Of a stretch of 64,000 nt of DNA, positions 36,815 through 45,861 are shown piece by piece; the first letter of the stretch is position 1, and every line of letters starts with the position of its first letter. Under the pieces are notes generated by a model. It was not told the origin of the DNA and made no database searches. It worked only from the letters and a program-made list of their open reading frames with translations. The DNA is taken from positions 1 through 64,000 of the forward strand of contig JAOTOM010003677.1 of the NCBI GenBank assembly GCA_034440615.1. Direction: 5' to 3'. This DNA is from Ashinkailepas kermadecensis. Taxonomy: Eukaryota > Arthropoda > Thecostraca > Neolepadidae. The position numbers were made by a program, and so were the translations under genes.

Positions 36815-37070
36815 CATGAGCTGGTGACCTCGGTCACCGTGACCAGTCACCTGATGCTGTGTGGCGCGGTGACCTGTGACCCCAGCCGGTGACCTTGCCG
36901 CCACGAACTGGTGACCTCGGTCACCGCGACCCGTCACCCGATGCTCGACGGCGCGGTGACCTGTGACCTTGCCGCCACGAACTGATGACCTCGGTCACCG
37001 TGACCGGCCACCTGATGCTCTGTGGTGCGGTGACCTGTGACCCCGGCCGGTGACCTTGCCCGGCTGGAGC
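36815..37070. repeat. About 90-bp repeat, 2.7 copies, rich in GGTGACC palindromes
   Basis: Blocks CTGGTGACCTCGGTCACCGT, GTCACCTGATGCT and GCGGTGACCTGTGACC recur three times with small indels. Each unit has several GGTGACC/GGTCACC inverted words. Confidence 0.88.
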
Positions 37071-37244
37071 GGCGCACGTGTAACCGATACAGTCAGCTGG
37101 CGGCGCGCTATAAATAGCTGGCGGTCGGTGGGCGGCGCGCGCGCCGCCAGTGACACTGGTGGTGGGCGGCCGGGCTGGCGGTGCCGCGCGTGCTGGCATC
37201 ACGTGTCGCCGCCGTCCGCGTCAATACGGGCAGCCCCTGTCGGC

Positions 37245-37810
37245 GACACGCCGCATGCCCTGCGGCCACCCCTGGTGACAGCCTGCCGGGAGGCCGCGCC
37301 TAGTGACAGCCCGTCGGAGCGGACCCCTGGTAAGAGACTGCCAAGAGGCCACTATAGGTGACAGCCTGTCGGAGCGTACCCCTGGTGACAGACTGCCGGA
37401 GCGTACCCTGGTGAGATACTGCCGAGAGGCCACCACAGGTGACAGCCCGCCGCGGCGTACCCCTGGTGAGATACTGCCGAGAGGCCACCACAGGTGACAG
37501 CCTGCCGGAGCGTACCCCTGGTGAGATACTGCCGAGAGGCCACCACAGGTGACAGCCTGCCGGAGCGTACCCCTGGTGAGATACTGCCGAGAGGCCACCA
37601 CAGGTGACAGCCCGCTGGAGTGTACCCCTGGTGAGATACTGCCGAGAGGCCACCACAGGTGACGGCCTGCCGCGGCGTACCCCTGGTGAGATACTGCCGA
37701 GACGCCTCCACAGGTGACAGCCTGCCGGAGCGTACCCTGGTGAGATACTGCCGAGAGGCCACCACTTGTGACAGCCCGCCGGGGTGTACCCCTGGGAGGG
37801 ACTGCCGAGA
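37245..37810. repeat. 55-bp minisatellite, about 10 copies
   Basis: Units contain GGTGAGATACTGCCGAGAGG, CCACCACAGGTGACAGCC and GCGTACCCCT. For example the CGTAC block recurs at 37456 and 37511. Units at the left edge are diverged. Confidence 0.96.
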
Positions 37811-37818
37811 GGCCACGC

Positions 37819-38165
37819 CGCAGATGGGATGTCGATCGAGGGCCAGAGACTGCCGGGAGGTCACGCATGGTAACAGCCCCCCGAAGCGTACCCCTGTGGA
37901 GAGATTGCGCCGATAAGTCAGGTCGCAGATGGGATGTCGGTCGTGGGACAGAGACTGCCGGGAGGTCACGCATGGTAACAGCCCCCCGAAGCGTACCCCT
38001 GTGGAGAGATTGCGCCGATAAGTCAGGTCGCAGATGGGATGTCGATCGAGGGCCAGAGACTGCCGGGAGGTCACGCATGGTAACAGCCCCCCGAAGCGTA
38101 CCCCTGTGGAGAGATTGCGCCGATAAGTCAGGTCGCAGATGGGATGTCGGTCGTGGGACAGACAC
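37819..38165. repeat. 105-bp minisatellite, 3.3 copies
   Basis: Unit starts at 37819, 37924, 38029 and 38134. Alternate units share a GATCGAGGGCCAG or GGTCGTGGGACAG variant, so the array may have grown by a 210-bp dimer. Some words (GCGTACCCCTG, ACTGCCG) are shared with the preceding 55-bp array, suggesting common origin. Confidence 0.96.
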
Positions 38166-38227
38166 CCGTCGTTAGGAAACTACTTGGCTCACAGCCTAGA
38201 ACAGATTACAACGGGGATCGGGTGCAG

Positions 38228-38440
38228 GTGAGAGTCAGGTGTGCTGCAGACCGGGCGAGTGAGATGGCCGGGTGTCCGGTATGCCGCAGACAGGGCGTGT
38301 GAGATGGTCGGGTATTCGGTATGCCGCAGACCGGACGGATGAGATGGTTGGGTATCCGGTACGCCGCGGACCGGACGGATGATATGGTCGCGTGTCCGGT
38401 ATGCCGCAGACCGGGCGTGTGAGACGGTCGGGGTTCAGTG
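38228..38440. repeat. 38-bp minisatellite, about 5.5 copies
   Basis: Units of GTGAGATGGTCGGGTGTCCG and GTATGCCGCAGACCGGGC with scattered substitutions. Confidence 0.95.
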
Positions 38441-38590
38441 CGGCCGCGTGGCAGGGGTCGGCGACGCCGTTGGCACGGTGCCAGCATGGGCGGTCAGGAG
38501 GTGTGGCGATGTGTCACCACTGCACCAATGGCTGGGGCGGCCATTCGTGACCACTGAGTGTGGCGGGCCGGGGTGTGCGTCCCCAAACAT

Positions 38591-38621
38591 CGTGAAGTGT
38601 AGCAACATGCTACACTTCACG
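38591..38621. repeat. Perfect 14-bp inverted repeat with 3-base loop
   Basis: Arms CGTGAAGTGTAGCA (38591-38604) and TGCTACACTTCACG (38608-38621) flank ACA. There is no mismatch. Confidence 0.97.
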
Positions 38622-38974
38622 CTACACCTGGAACACATGGGCGTTGCGGGGGAAAACTCGACCCAAGCCCTCCCGTCCCTTCTACTCTCGCCGTCCATAG
38701 AAAATCACTGGCGACGCTGGGTAAACATAAAAGTACGTTGTATTTCGTACATTCCGTTTTCGGTGTGGCAAAACTAGAAGAAAATCGAATAGCAATAAGC
38801 CAAACACTTGGTAAGGTACGTAACCGTGCTTTCCTCACAAATGGTATCAAAAATGGCAAACAACAGCACGCAAATGAATGCCAGGATATTGCTAAATAGC
38901 GGCGTAGAAAAGGTGCAGACATCCAGTGCGAGTCTGGGTCCCCATAGATGAGAAAAACGCCTAACCTCCAATGT

Positions 38975-39110
38975 GTACGTACTGCCCAGTTCGTGAAGGA
39001 CGCTCCATTTCAGCGCCTCCTGGGACATTTTTTTAAAGCTTGGGCTGTCTCCTTCCCACAGTGAGGACAATTCCCCATTGCTTTAACATTGCTTGGGGGG
39101 TCTGGTTGGC
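38975..39110. repeat. Dispersed repeat copy 1 (other copy 42575-42715)
   Basis: Shared words in the same order: AGTTCSTGAAGG, then GGACMATTCYCCATTGCTTT and GGGGRGTCTGGTT. Similarity is moderate. The minus-strand reading of both contains KQW..VLT, so it may be a remnant of a protein-coding mobile element that I cannot name. Confidence 0.45.
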
Positions 39111-39478
39111 TCGAGCTGTACTCCCGCAGTCGCCAATAGACCTCTGCCATAGTAAACATTCCTCAATGGAGACCCTGTCTCATTGAATTTGTTATATCTG
39201 CCCTCCGTCGGTTTCTAAACACGCCATTGCACTTCCATCTTGGTATTTGAGGTCCTCCCGGTTGGTGTATCTTGTTTGAGCACCGCAGGGGCGGGATTAT
39301 GCTCCACACGTCTCTAGTTATTGAAAAACACGCTCCCGCCCCTCAATAAAAAACAACGAAGCCAATTATCTTCGGCGTATATGAACACTTCGCTTTGTGA
39401 AGTGATCCGCTTGGGGGTCAATCAACACCGCCTTGGATCATTTACGGCGCAGTAAAAAAAAAACAGGGCGTCTCGTTG

Positions 39479-39530
39479 CGAATTGAACATGCGACGGCTG
39501 CATGACCACTGCAGTCGACGCGCCCCTAAC
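39479..39530 (+). mobile_element. Relic of an I-type LINE 3' end
   Basis: Contains GGCTGCATGACCACTGCAGTCGACGCGCCCCTAA in pieces matching the conserved loop (ATGACC), the GCAGTCGACGCGCCCCTAA arm and spacing of the other LINE copies. The left arm is mutated and no coding sequence precedes it, so it is a heavily truncated LINE or a LINE-mobilised short element. Confidence 0.6.
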
Positions 39531-39892
39531 CCTCCCCCAAGAACATACAACGTCATCCTACTAGTGTGACGCTGGCAGATTGAAGCATGACGTCAGATTC
39601 CGCCGCTGATACTGCGTACATCGCGAACGGCAGGTTCTGCCGACGCCAGAGTTGTCAGTATTCTGTCCCGTGCAAACAGGCCTTAGGGTGGGCGTGCCCT
39701 CTCGTGGCTGGTTCGGGAGGGGCTGGGGGTGAGCATGGCCTACCATGGCGCGCTTGTATTGGGCGTGTCCTCCCGAGACCGGTTGGGGTGGGGTGGGGAG
39801 GGCGTGGCCTGCCATGACTCGCTTGCTGTGGACGTGCCGTGTCAGATCGTTACCGCCAGCTGTGACGGCGTGACCACGTCGCAGCTAGTGTC

Positions 39893-40613
39893 TCTCCACC
39901 GTACTGTGACTGTCACAGTCAGTGTCTCCCCACCGTACTGTGACTGCCACAGTCAGTGTCCCCCACCGTACTGTGACTGCCACAGTCAGTGTCCCCCACC
40001 GTACTGTGACGGTCACAGTCGGTGTCTCTCCACCGTACTGTGACTGCCACAGTCAGTGTCCCCTACCGTACTGTGACTGTCACAGTCAGTGTCCCCCACC
40101 GTACTGTGACTGTCACAGTCAGTGTCTCTCCACCGTACTGTGACTGCCACAGTCAGTGTCCCCCACCGTACTGTGACTGCCACAGTCAGTGTCTCCCCAC
40201 CGTACTGTGACTACCGCAGTCAGTGTCTCCCCACCGTACTGTGACTGTCACAGTCAGTGTCCCCCACCGTACTGTGACTGCCACAGTCAGTGTCCCCCAC
40301 CATACTGTGACTGCCACAGTCAGTGTCCCCCACCATACGGTGACTGTCACAGTCGGTGTCCCCCACCGTACTGTGATGCCACAGTCAGTGTCTCCCCACC
40401 GTACTGTGACTGTCACAGTCAGTATCCCCACAATACTGGGACTGTCACAGTCAGTGTCTCCCCACCGTACTGTGACTGTCACAGTCAGTGTCCCCACCAT
40501 ACTGTGACTGTCACAGTCAGTGTCCCCCACCGTACTGTGACTGCCACAGTCAGTGTCCCCCACCGTACTGTGACTGCCGCAGTCAGTGTCTCCCCACCGT
40601 ACTGTGACTACCC
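39893..40613. repeat. 33-bp minisatellite, about 21 copies, near-palindromic core
   Basis: Units of GTGTCCCCCACCGTACTGTG plus ACTGYCACAGTCA. In many units CTGTGAC T GTCACAG forms a 15-base palindrome, while others have CTGCCAC instead. Variants TCTCCCC and TCTCTCC alternate with CCCCC. Confidence 0.97.
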
Positions 40614-41112
40614 AGGCCGGCTGTTACATGATAGCTCTTGGCTGAGGTGTGCTCTGCTGCTGCCCAACACACATCCGACGCTGTTGACTCTCACCTCAAA
40701 CTGCGTTCCGGAAAAGCCGCGGGGCGGTCGGCTGGTCGATGATGAGACGCTCAGCGTCGCAGCGTTGTGCAGAACTCGGTACCAGCGCTGTGGTGGCAAC
40801 CAGCCGGTGTTCTGCCGCTCAGGCGCACCTCGTCAGTGGGCGACCTGTGGTGGCAACCAGCCTGGTCTACTCTGCCATTGGGCGCACCTCGTTTTCTGTT
40901 GCATCGAAACAGCGGCACTTTGTCATCTGTTGTGTCAGCGGGCCGAGCGACCTGGCGTGGCCTAGGTCACTGTGGAGGTTACTGGTGTCACTGAAAAAGC
41001 TTCTCGCTGCGGTCGTTAGGCTGCGCTAACTGGACGAAAACGGCGACAGACGTCGGCTACACTAATGAGGTTTCAATTTGTGAGGCGAACGTGCTCATTG
41101 CCAACGTTGTGT
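40614..41112. other. No recognised gene; two copies of a ~60-bp block
   Basis: TGTGGTGGCAACCAGCC followed by CTCTGCC/GCGCACCTCGT words is repeated twice at 40788-40895. Nothing else recognised. Confidence 0.5.
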
Positions 41113-41520
41113 CCCCAGTGTCCCTTGTCCGGCGGCGGTATCCAGGTCGGCTCTGGTCGGCCGGGGGTTCCCAGTGTCCCTTGTCCGGCGGCGGTATCCA
41201 GGTCGGCTCTGGTCGGCCGGTGGTTCCCAGTGTCCCTTGTCCGGCGGCGGTATCCAGGTCGGCTCTGGTCGGCCGGTGGTTCCCAGTGTCCCTTGTCCGG
41301 CGGCGGTATCCAGGTCGGTCGGTGATTCCCGGTGCCCCTTGTCCGGCGGCGGTATCCAGGTCGACGCTGGTCGGCCGGTGATTCGGCTGTTGTGCCTTTC
41401 TGTCCGAGTCGGCTAGTGTCCCTTGTCTGGCGGCGGTGTCCAAGTCGGCCGGTGATTCCCGGTGTCCCTTGTCTGACGGCGGTATCCGGGTCGGCGCTGA
41501 TCGGCCGCTGAATCGAGCGA
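41113..41520. repeat. 56-bp minisatellite, about 7 copies
   Basis: Units contain CCAGTGTCCCTTGTCCGGCG, GCGGTATCCAGGTCGGCTCT and GGTCGGCCGGTGGTTC. Right-edge units are diverged and shortened. Confidence 0.96.
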
Positions 41521-43088
41521 ACTTTGCACTTGCGCGGGGCGCGTCCTAACCGCAGCACGGGTCAGTACGTAATGCACATGGCACACCAACCGACACGGGC
41601 AAACTTAGTCCACTATCAGTTGTCACAATCTGCATTCTTAGTATCATCTTTAACCTTCCTGCCGGCATAGATGGCTATGAGCTAGCTACTCATGACCGGG
41701 GACCATAAGAAGCTCTTGGCAATCATAATGGCAAGAGTGCACGGATTTCTTTGCAGGTGTTAAAACAGACGAAATAGGTTACATCTAAGATAAGTTACCT
41801 TCAGGTAGACCTGGTCCCAAGCGGGATTCAGCTTCGGCTTCACGAAGACAGTTTTTAAGTAAAGAAACCCTTGGCTTCGGCTTTATGACTGTATGGTTTT
41901 GGCCTTGTTATCCAAACCTCCGAAGCTACTACGTGGGGAATATACGAAAGCCTGCCGAAGTTTTCAAATTTAATTGGCGGGTAATTTTTAAACACAATTT
42001 GATATGCAAAGTTGCTCTCAATGTATCAAACTTGTGTTGTTCTCTGTCGCCATTGCGCAATACACAGCCAGTTATATTTCCCGCCGTTGACTGCTCAAGA
42101 TGAGGGAAGTTGGGTGGACCGTGTTTCCCTCGCAGGAAGTGTTGCCCACGCAGGGAACCGGCAAAGGACACTCCGCAATCCGCTGGAAAAAGCGGATAGA
42201 TTCCATCGCAAGGAACCAGCGGAGTACATTTCATACTCCGCTGAAACCAGCAGGGCATTCCATCGCAAAGAACCAGCGGGTCCCCTACACAAACGACCTA
42301 GCCGTGATTTCCAATATCCTATTTAAGAAATGCAGAAGATGACCTTGCATCCTGGAAGGCAACTTGGTGTTTTCAAAGCATTACTAAAACCCTTTTCCAC
42401 ATGATCATCAATCGTCAATTGTTATTAATGCTGTTGATTTTAATCGGGATTTTGGCACCTTGATTTTTGCCCTTTGACAAGTCAACATTTTTTTCCGGCT
42501 GAGATAATTCGGATCCAGTGGATAGACGACGCTTCCGAACTTACAATGATTTCGTGTAATGATTTGATGATGCCGCCTCCAAAGGACACTGCTCAGTTCC
42601 TGAAGGGCGCCCCTTTGCGGAGCTTCCTCTAACATGTTTGCTGCCCCCCCTCCTTCCGCGGTCAGGACCATTCTCCATTGCTTTAACACTACTGTGGAAG
42701 GAGGGGAGTCTGGTTATCAGAAAGACTTGCGTAGCTTGCGCCCAGCCAGGCCGCTCAGGGGATGTGACCCCGACACGCTGGACCGTGGACAAGCCCTTGA
42801 CCAAGACCACGCCGGCAGCAGATGAGTTGAGCCAGCTTGAGACACGGCTACTGAGCCGGCCTGATGCGTGCTGGGCAGATGACCGCCCTCCGCTCTTGGG
42901 TGTGTTGGAGATGCGACAGTACCGCCCTGCCATCCGCGGTGCCCGATACTGAACTGTTTAATTAGTTCTGGGGAGCACTCGCGATGAGATTCCCGCTGTC
43001 ATGTCCTGGATCGTCTTACGTATGAAGTTCGGTGTTGCCATCGTGCGCGCTGCTGGCCAAATTATGCTGATGTATTTAGTATCTCGCC
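41521..43088. other. No recognised gene
   Basis: Single-copy sequence containing the second dispersed repeat copy (42575-42715) and small GAACCAGCGG repeats at 42155-42280. Frames of 100-130 codons at 41929-42258 (minus) and 42541-42952 (both strands) have no recognised motif. Confidence 0.35.
42575..42715. repeat. Dispersed repeat copy 2 (other copy 38975-39110)
   Basis: See the entry at 38975: the shared words are in the same order and orientation, at moderate identity. Confidence 0.45.
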
Positions 43089-43101
43089 TTGATCAGCCGC
43101 A
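43089..43101. repeat. Target-site duplication of LINE E, left copy
   Basis: TTGATCAGCCGCA, identical to 49670-49682. The bases next to it differ on both sides, so the duplication is exactly 13 bp. Confidence 0.97.
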
Positions 43102-43139
43102 CCCCCCCGACGAGGCACCACCTTTCCGTGGTGGGGGGG
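43102..43139 (+). promoter_or_regulatory. Conserved 5'-terminal hairpin of the LINE
   Basis: A run of seven C, then CGAGG, then CACCAC (43116-43121) pairing with GTGGTG (43128-43133), then six G that can pair with the C-run. Element D has the same structure at 29523-29560 with a GTACCACC variant. The internal Pol II promoter of I-type LINEs lies at their 5' ends, so a role in transcription or translation is plausible. No promoter element was identified directly. Confidence 0.6.
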
Positions 43140-43772
43140 ATTGAGAGCCCTAAGGACCCGGAATCCCAGTCCATCGGTGAGCCGGCGTGGGGTCGGACTA
43201 GGAGTGCCTCACTCGTCCTTCCATCCATACGCTCCCATTCCAATGCCCATCTCATCTCAACATCCATGTCCTTCCTCTGGCCCTGCAACACCAACTCTCC
43301 CTATCATGAGCAGGTAGGACAACTTCCCCGGTCCCGCCCTCCAGCTCAGTTTTATCGGGGTAGCCACGCCCCCTCGGCCCGCCCCCCGGGGTTGACGGAG
43401 TCCTGGAGGTTGAGGTCCCCCGTCGCACGGTGCTAGTTGTGACGGGGGACCAACACACCTCTTTGGTCCCGATATCCCGGAGGGGCGGGCGGGCCCGTGG
43501 GGCCTCACGCGGGCCAAGTGGCCGGTCGCCTCGGGTCGGGGGCCTGGGATTCTCCCCAGTGTCTGCCGACCCGGCCGGCTGGGGTCAAGTGGTGGGCGGC
43601 GCTGGATCCCGGTCGGGGTGGTGAGTCTCTCTCTCCCGGCCGGGCGAAGGCGCCGCCCGCCCCGTATAGCTCCGTGGACGGCTGGCGTCCTCCCGTCCGC
43701 GGGACCCAGGCGTCCCCCCGGTAGGGCCCTCTGCGGTGGGTCGTCCGCGGGGCCGAAACACACACATACTTT

Positions 43773-45558
43773 ATGGCAAACACAAACACAAAAACAACTC
43801 TCCTGTTCCCTCTAGTGGGGGGACAGACCAGTCGACATACCAGTCTTCCCACGCCCCGCATTCTCATCATCAAGTCGGTAGAAGAAGGCAGAAGTCTGTC
43901 ATCGCTTACACCATTTCAAAGAAAAGAGGCGTGCGACAGGATGGGGGTGGTACTGAGGTGCCAAAAACTTAGAGACGGTGGCCTGGAGGTGGAATTTAAA
44001 AGTACAGATGACTCAAGGAAGGCGATGGAAGCAACATAATTAATCTACACTGTACGAAATGAAAGTAGTAGGCGAACAGTCACCGTAAATATTCGAGTTC
44101 TTCCACACAATACAAAAAATTACTCTAAGGGCGTCATCAACTGCTATGACCTCAGAGATGTGTCGGAAGCTGACGTTGTGGATGGCTTGGCAGAATGGGG
44201 AGTGGTAGAGGCGCGAAGGATGACGATTAGGAAAGGGCAAGAAACTCAACGAACAGACAACTTCATACTAACATTTCGAACGACGGATCTCCCAGAGTTC
44301 ATCAACGTTGGATACGTCCGTGTAAAGGTCCGTGTATTTGTCCCTAACCCTATGCGATGTTTCCGGTGTTCTCGTTTTGGACACACTTCTCAGCACTGCA
44401 GAAATCGTGAAATATGTGGAAGATGTGGTACAACGGAGCATGTCCGAGATAAATGCGAAGCAGAGAGCCCAAACTGTTCCAATTGTGGCCCAAACCAAAA
44501 ACCCCACACTGCTTATGACTGTGCTTGTCCTATTTTTCTGAAGGAGAAGGAGATAGTTGCGATTAAATTTTCCAGAAAAATCACATTTAGGGAGGCTCGT
44601 GAGTTGTACGAGGCAGTTCACCCAAGGGTGTCCTACGCAGCAAAGGCACAATTGAACTTTACAACCACACAACAGACTCGCAGGAAATCTATGGTAGGCC
44701 CTGAACACACGCAGCCCGACATGGCATCTGAGCTCATAGCTCAGCTGATGACCCTGCTGCGGTCTTTTGGGGTGCCCCTGCCGTCGCCTCAAGGGCAGCC
44801 AACCCGACATGACAATGAGACGACCGGGATCCCACCCTCCACGAGTGGATGCCCCGCTCGCCCATCTGAGGCCCCTTCCAGATCATCCCTCGAGGGTGGG
44901 GAGTGGACTCTGGTCCAACGTTCCAAGAGGCCTCCTCGGTCCCTTCAACCCAATCCGAGGTCCTCCCCACTTACCTCACCATCTACCCCGAAATCCCCAT
45001 CTCCCATGTCCCGTCCGACCTCCAACGTCCCCTCGCCTCCCACATCCCCCAGCACCATCCCCAAATCCCTCCTCTCCACTTCCTCCCTACCTGAACCTTC
45101 TTCCCTTCCCGTGAGCCAGGCCTCCCCACACCCTCGACTTCCACTTCCGCACCTACATCTCTGTCCCGACGACCAATCAAATCCCGGATACCAACCTCCA
45201 CTACCAAGAAGCCGAGAGACGCGCCCGCGAGGCAAAGCGAGCGCAGCTTGTTCAGATGGAAAGGGCCCGGGAGAAGAGTCACCAAGGAGCTGAGAATGCT
45301 CCTCCTCGGAGGCCGGCCACCCCATCGCCACGACGGCGAGTGGAGGGACCGGCTCCATTTGTCAGTGAGATGGGCCCTCCCCCGCCCCCGCCCCGTCTCG
45401 GGCCCCAGAAGCGAGGTCTACCAATAGCAGGCTCTCCACCAGGGGATGGGTCACCAAGTTCCCGCCCGAGGACTCGGTCCTTAGGGCCGGGTCGGGCTGA
45501 AACTCCCGGCTTGCCAGCGGTTCCCTCTCTCGGGAGGAGGACGGAGCCAGCGCTTTAA
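43773..45558 (+). pseudogene. LINE E ORF1 (zinc-knuckle RNA-binding protein), one nonsense and one frameshift
   Basis: Starts at the ATG at 43773, which is also conserved in D. An in-frame TAA at 44037-44039 replaces the AAA codon seen in D, after which the same frame continues. The knuckles CFRCSRFGHTSQHC, CGRCGTTEHVRDKC and CSNCGPNQKPH follow at about 44360-44520. Next are the HTQPDMASELIAQL block, a Pro/Ser-rich stretch, then a shift of reading frame between about 45120 and 45190. The C-terminal region EAERRAREAKRAQL, with PPPPPP and Arg-rich segments, ends at the TAA at 45556-45558. The normal product would be about 595 residues. Family knowledge: ORF1p coats the LINE RNA. As it stands, this copy cannot make the full protein. 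Confidence 0.92.
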
Positions 45559-45861
45559 TTGTTTTATGTGTATGTATCATAACCACTCTTAGTTCTCGCA
45601 CCATAGTTAACTCTGGCATTACAGTCAACTCTGAAACAGCGTCACACCCTGCTACTTCCCCTGTGACTGGACGCAAGCGGCTGTCACCGTGGACACCATC
45701 GCCGCCAGGCGGAGGAAACCCAAGATCTCGGCAGAGATCGGTCACGGATCCAGGGACCACAGAAGGAGAAGCTGGGAACTAGTGATAGTTAGATTGTCTA
45801 AGTCACCCAGTTTTTTAGCTCACAACTCGCAATTTTATACTCCTGACGTATTAGTTTTATA

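Larger units (their letters stand above)
38441..39892. other. Mostly single-copy; no gene recognised
   Basis: Contains the inverted repeat 38591-38621, one member of a dispersed repeat pair at 38975-39110, and a LINE 3'-end relic at 39479-39530. A 98-residue minus-strand frame at 38774-39070 has no family I recognise. Confidence 0.4.

Noticed and set aside
38774..39070. 98-residue hydrophobic minus-strand frame considered as a membrane protein gene
   Set aside because: It overlaps a dispersed repeat and other frames. The hydrophobic C terminus alone is not enough, and no family was recognised.
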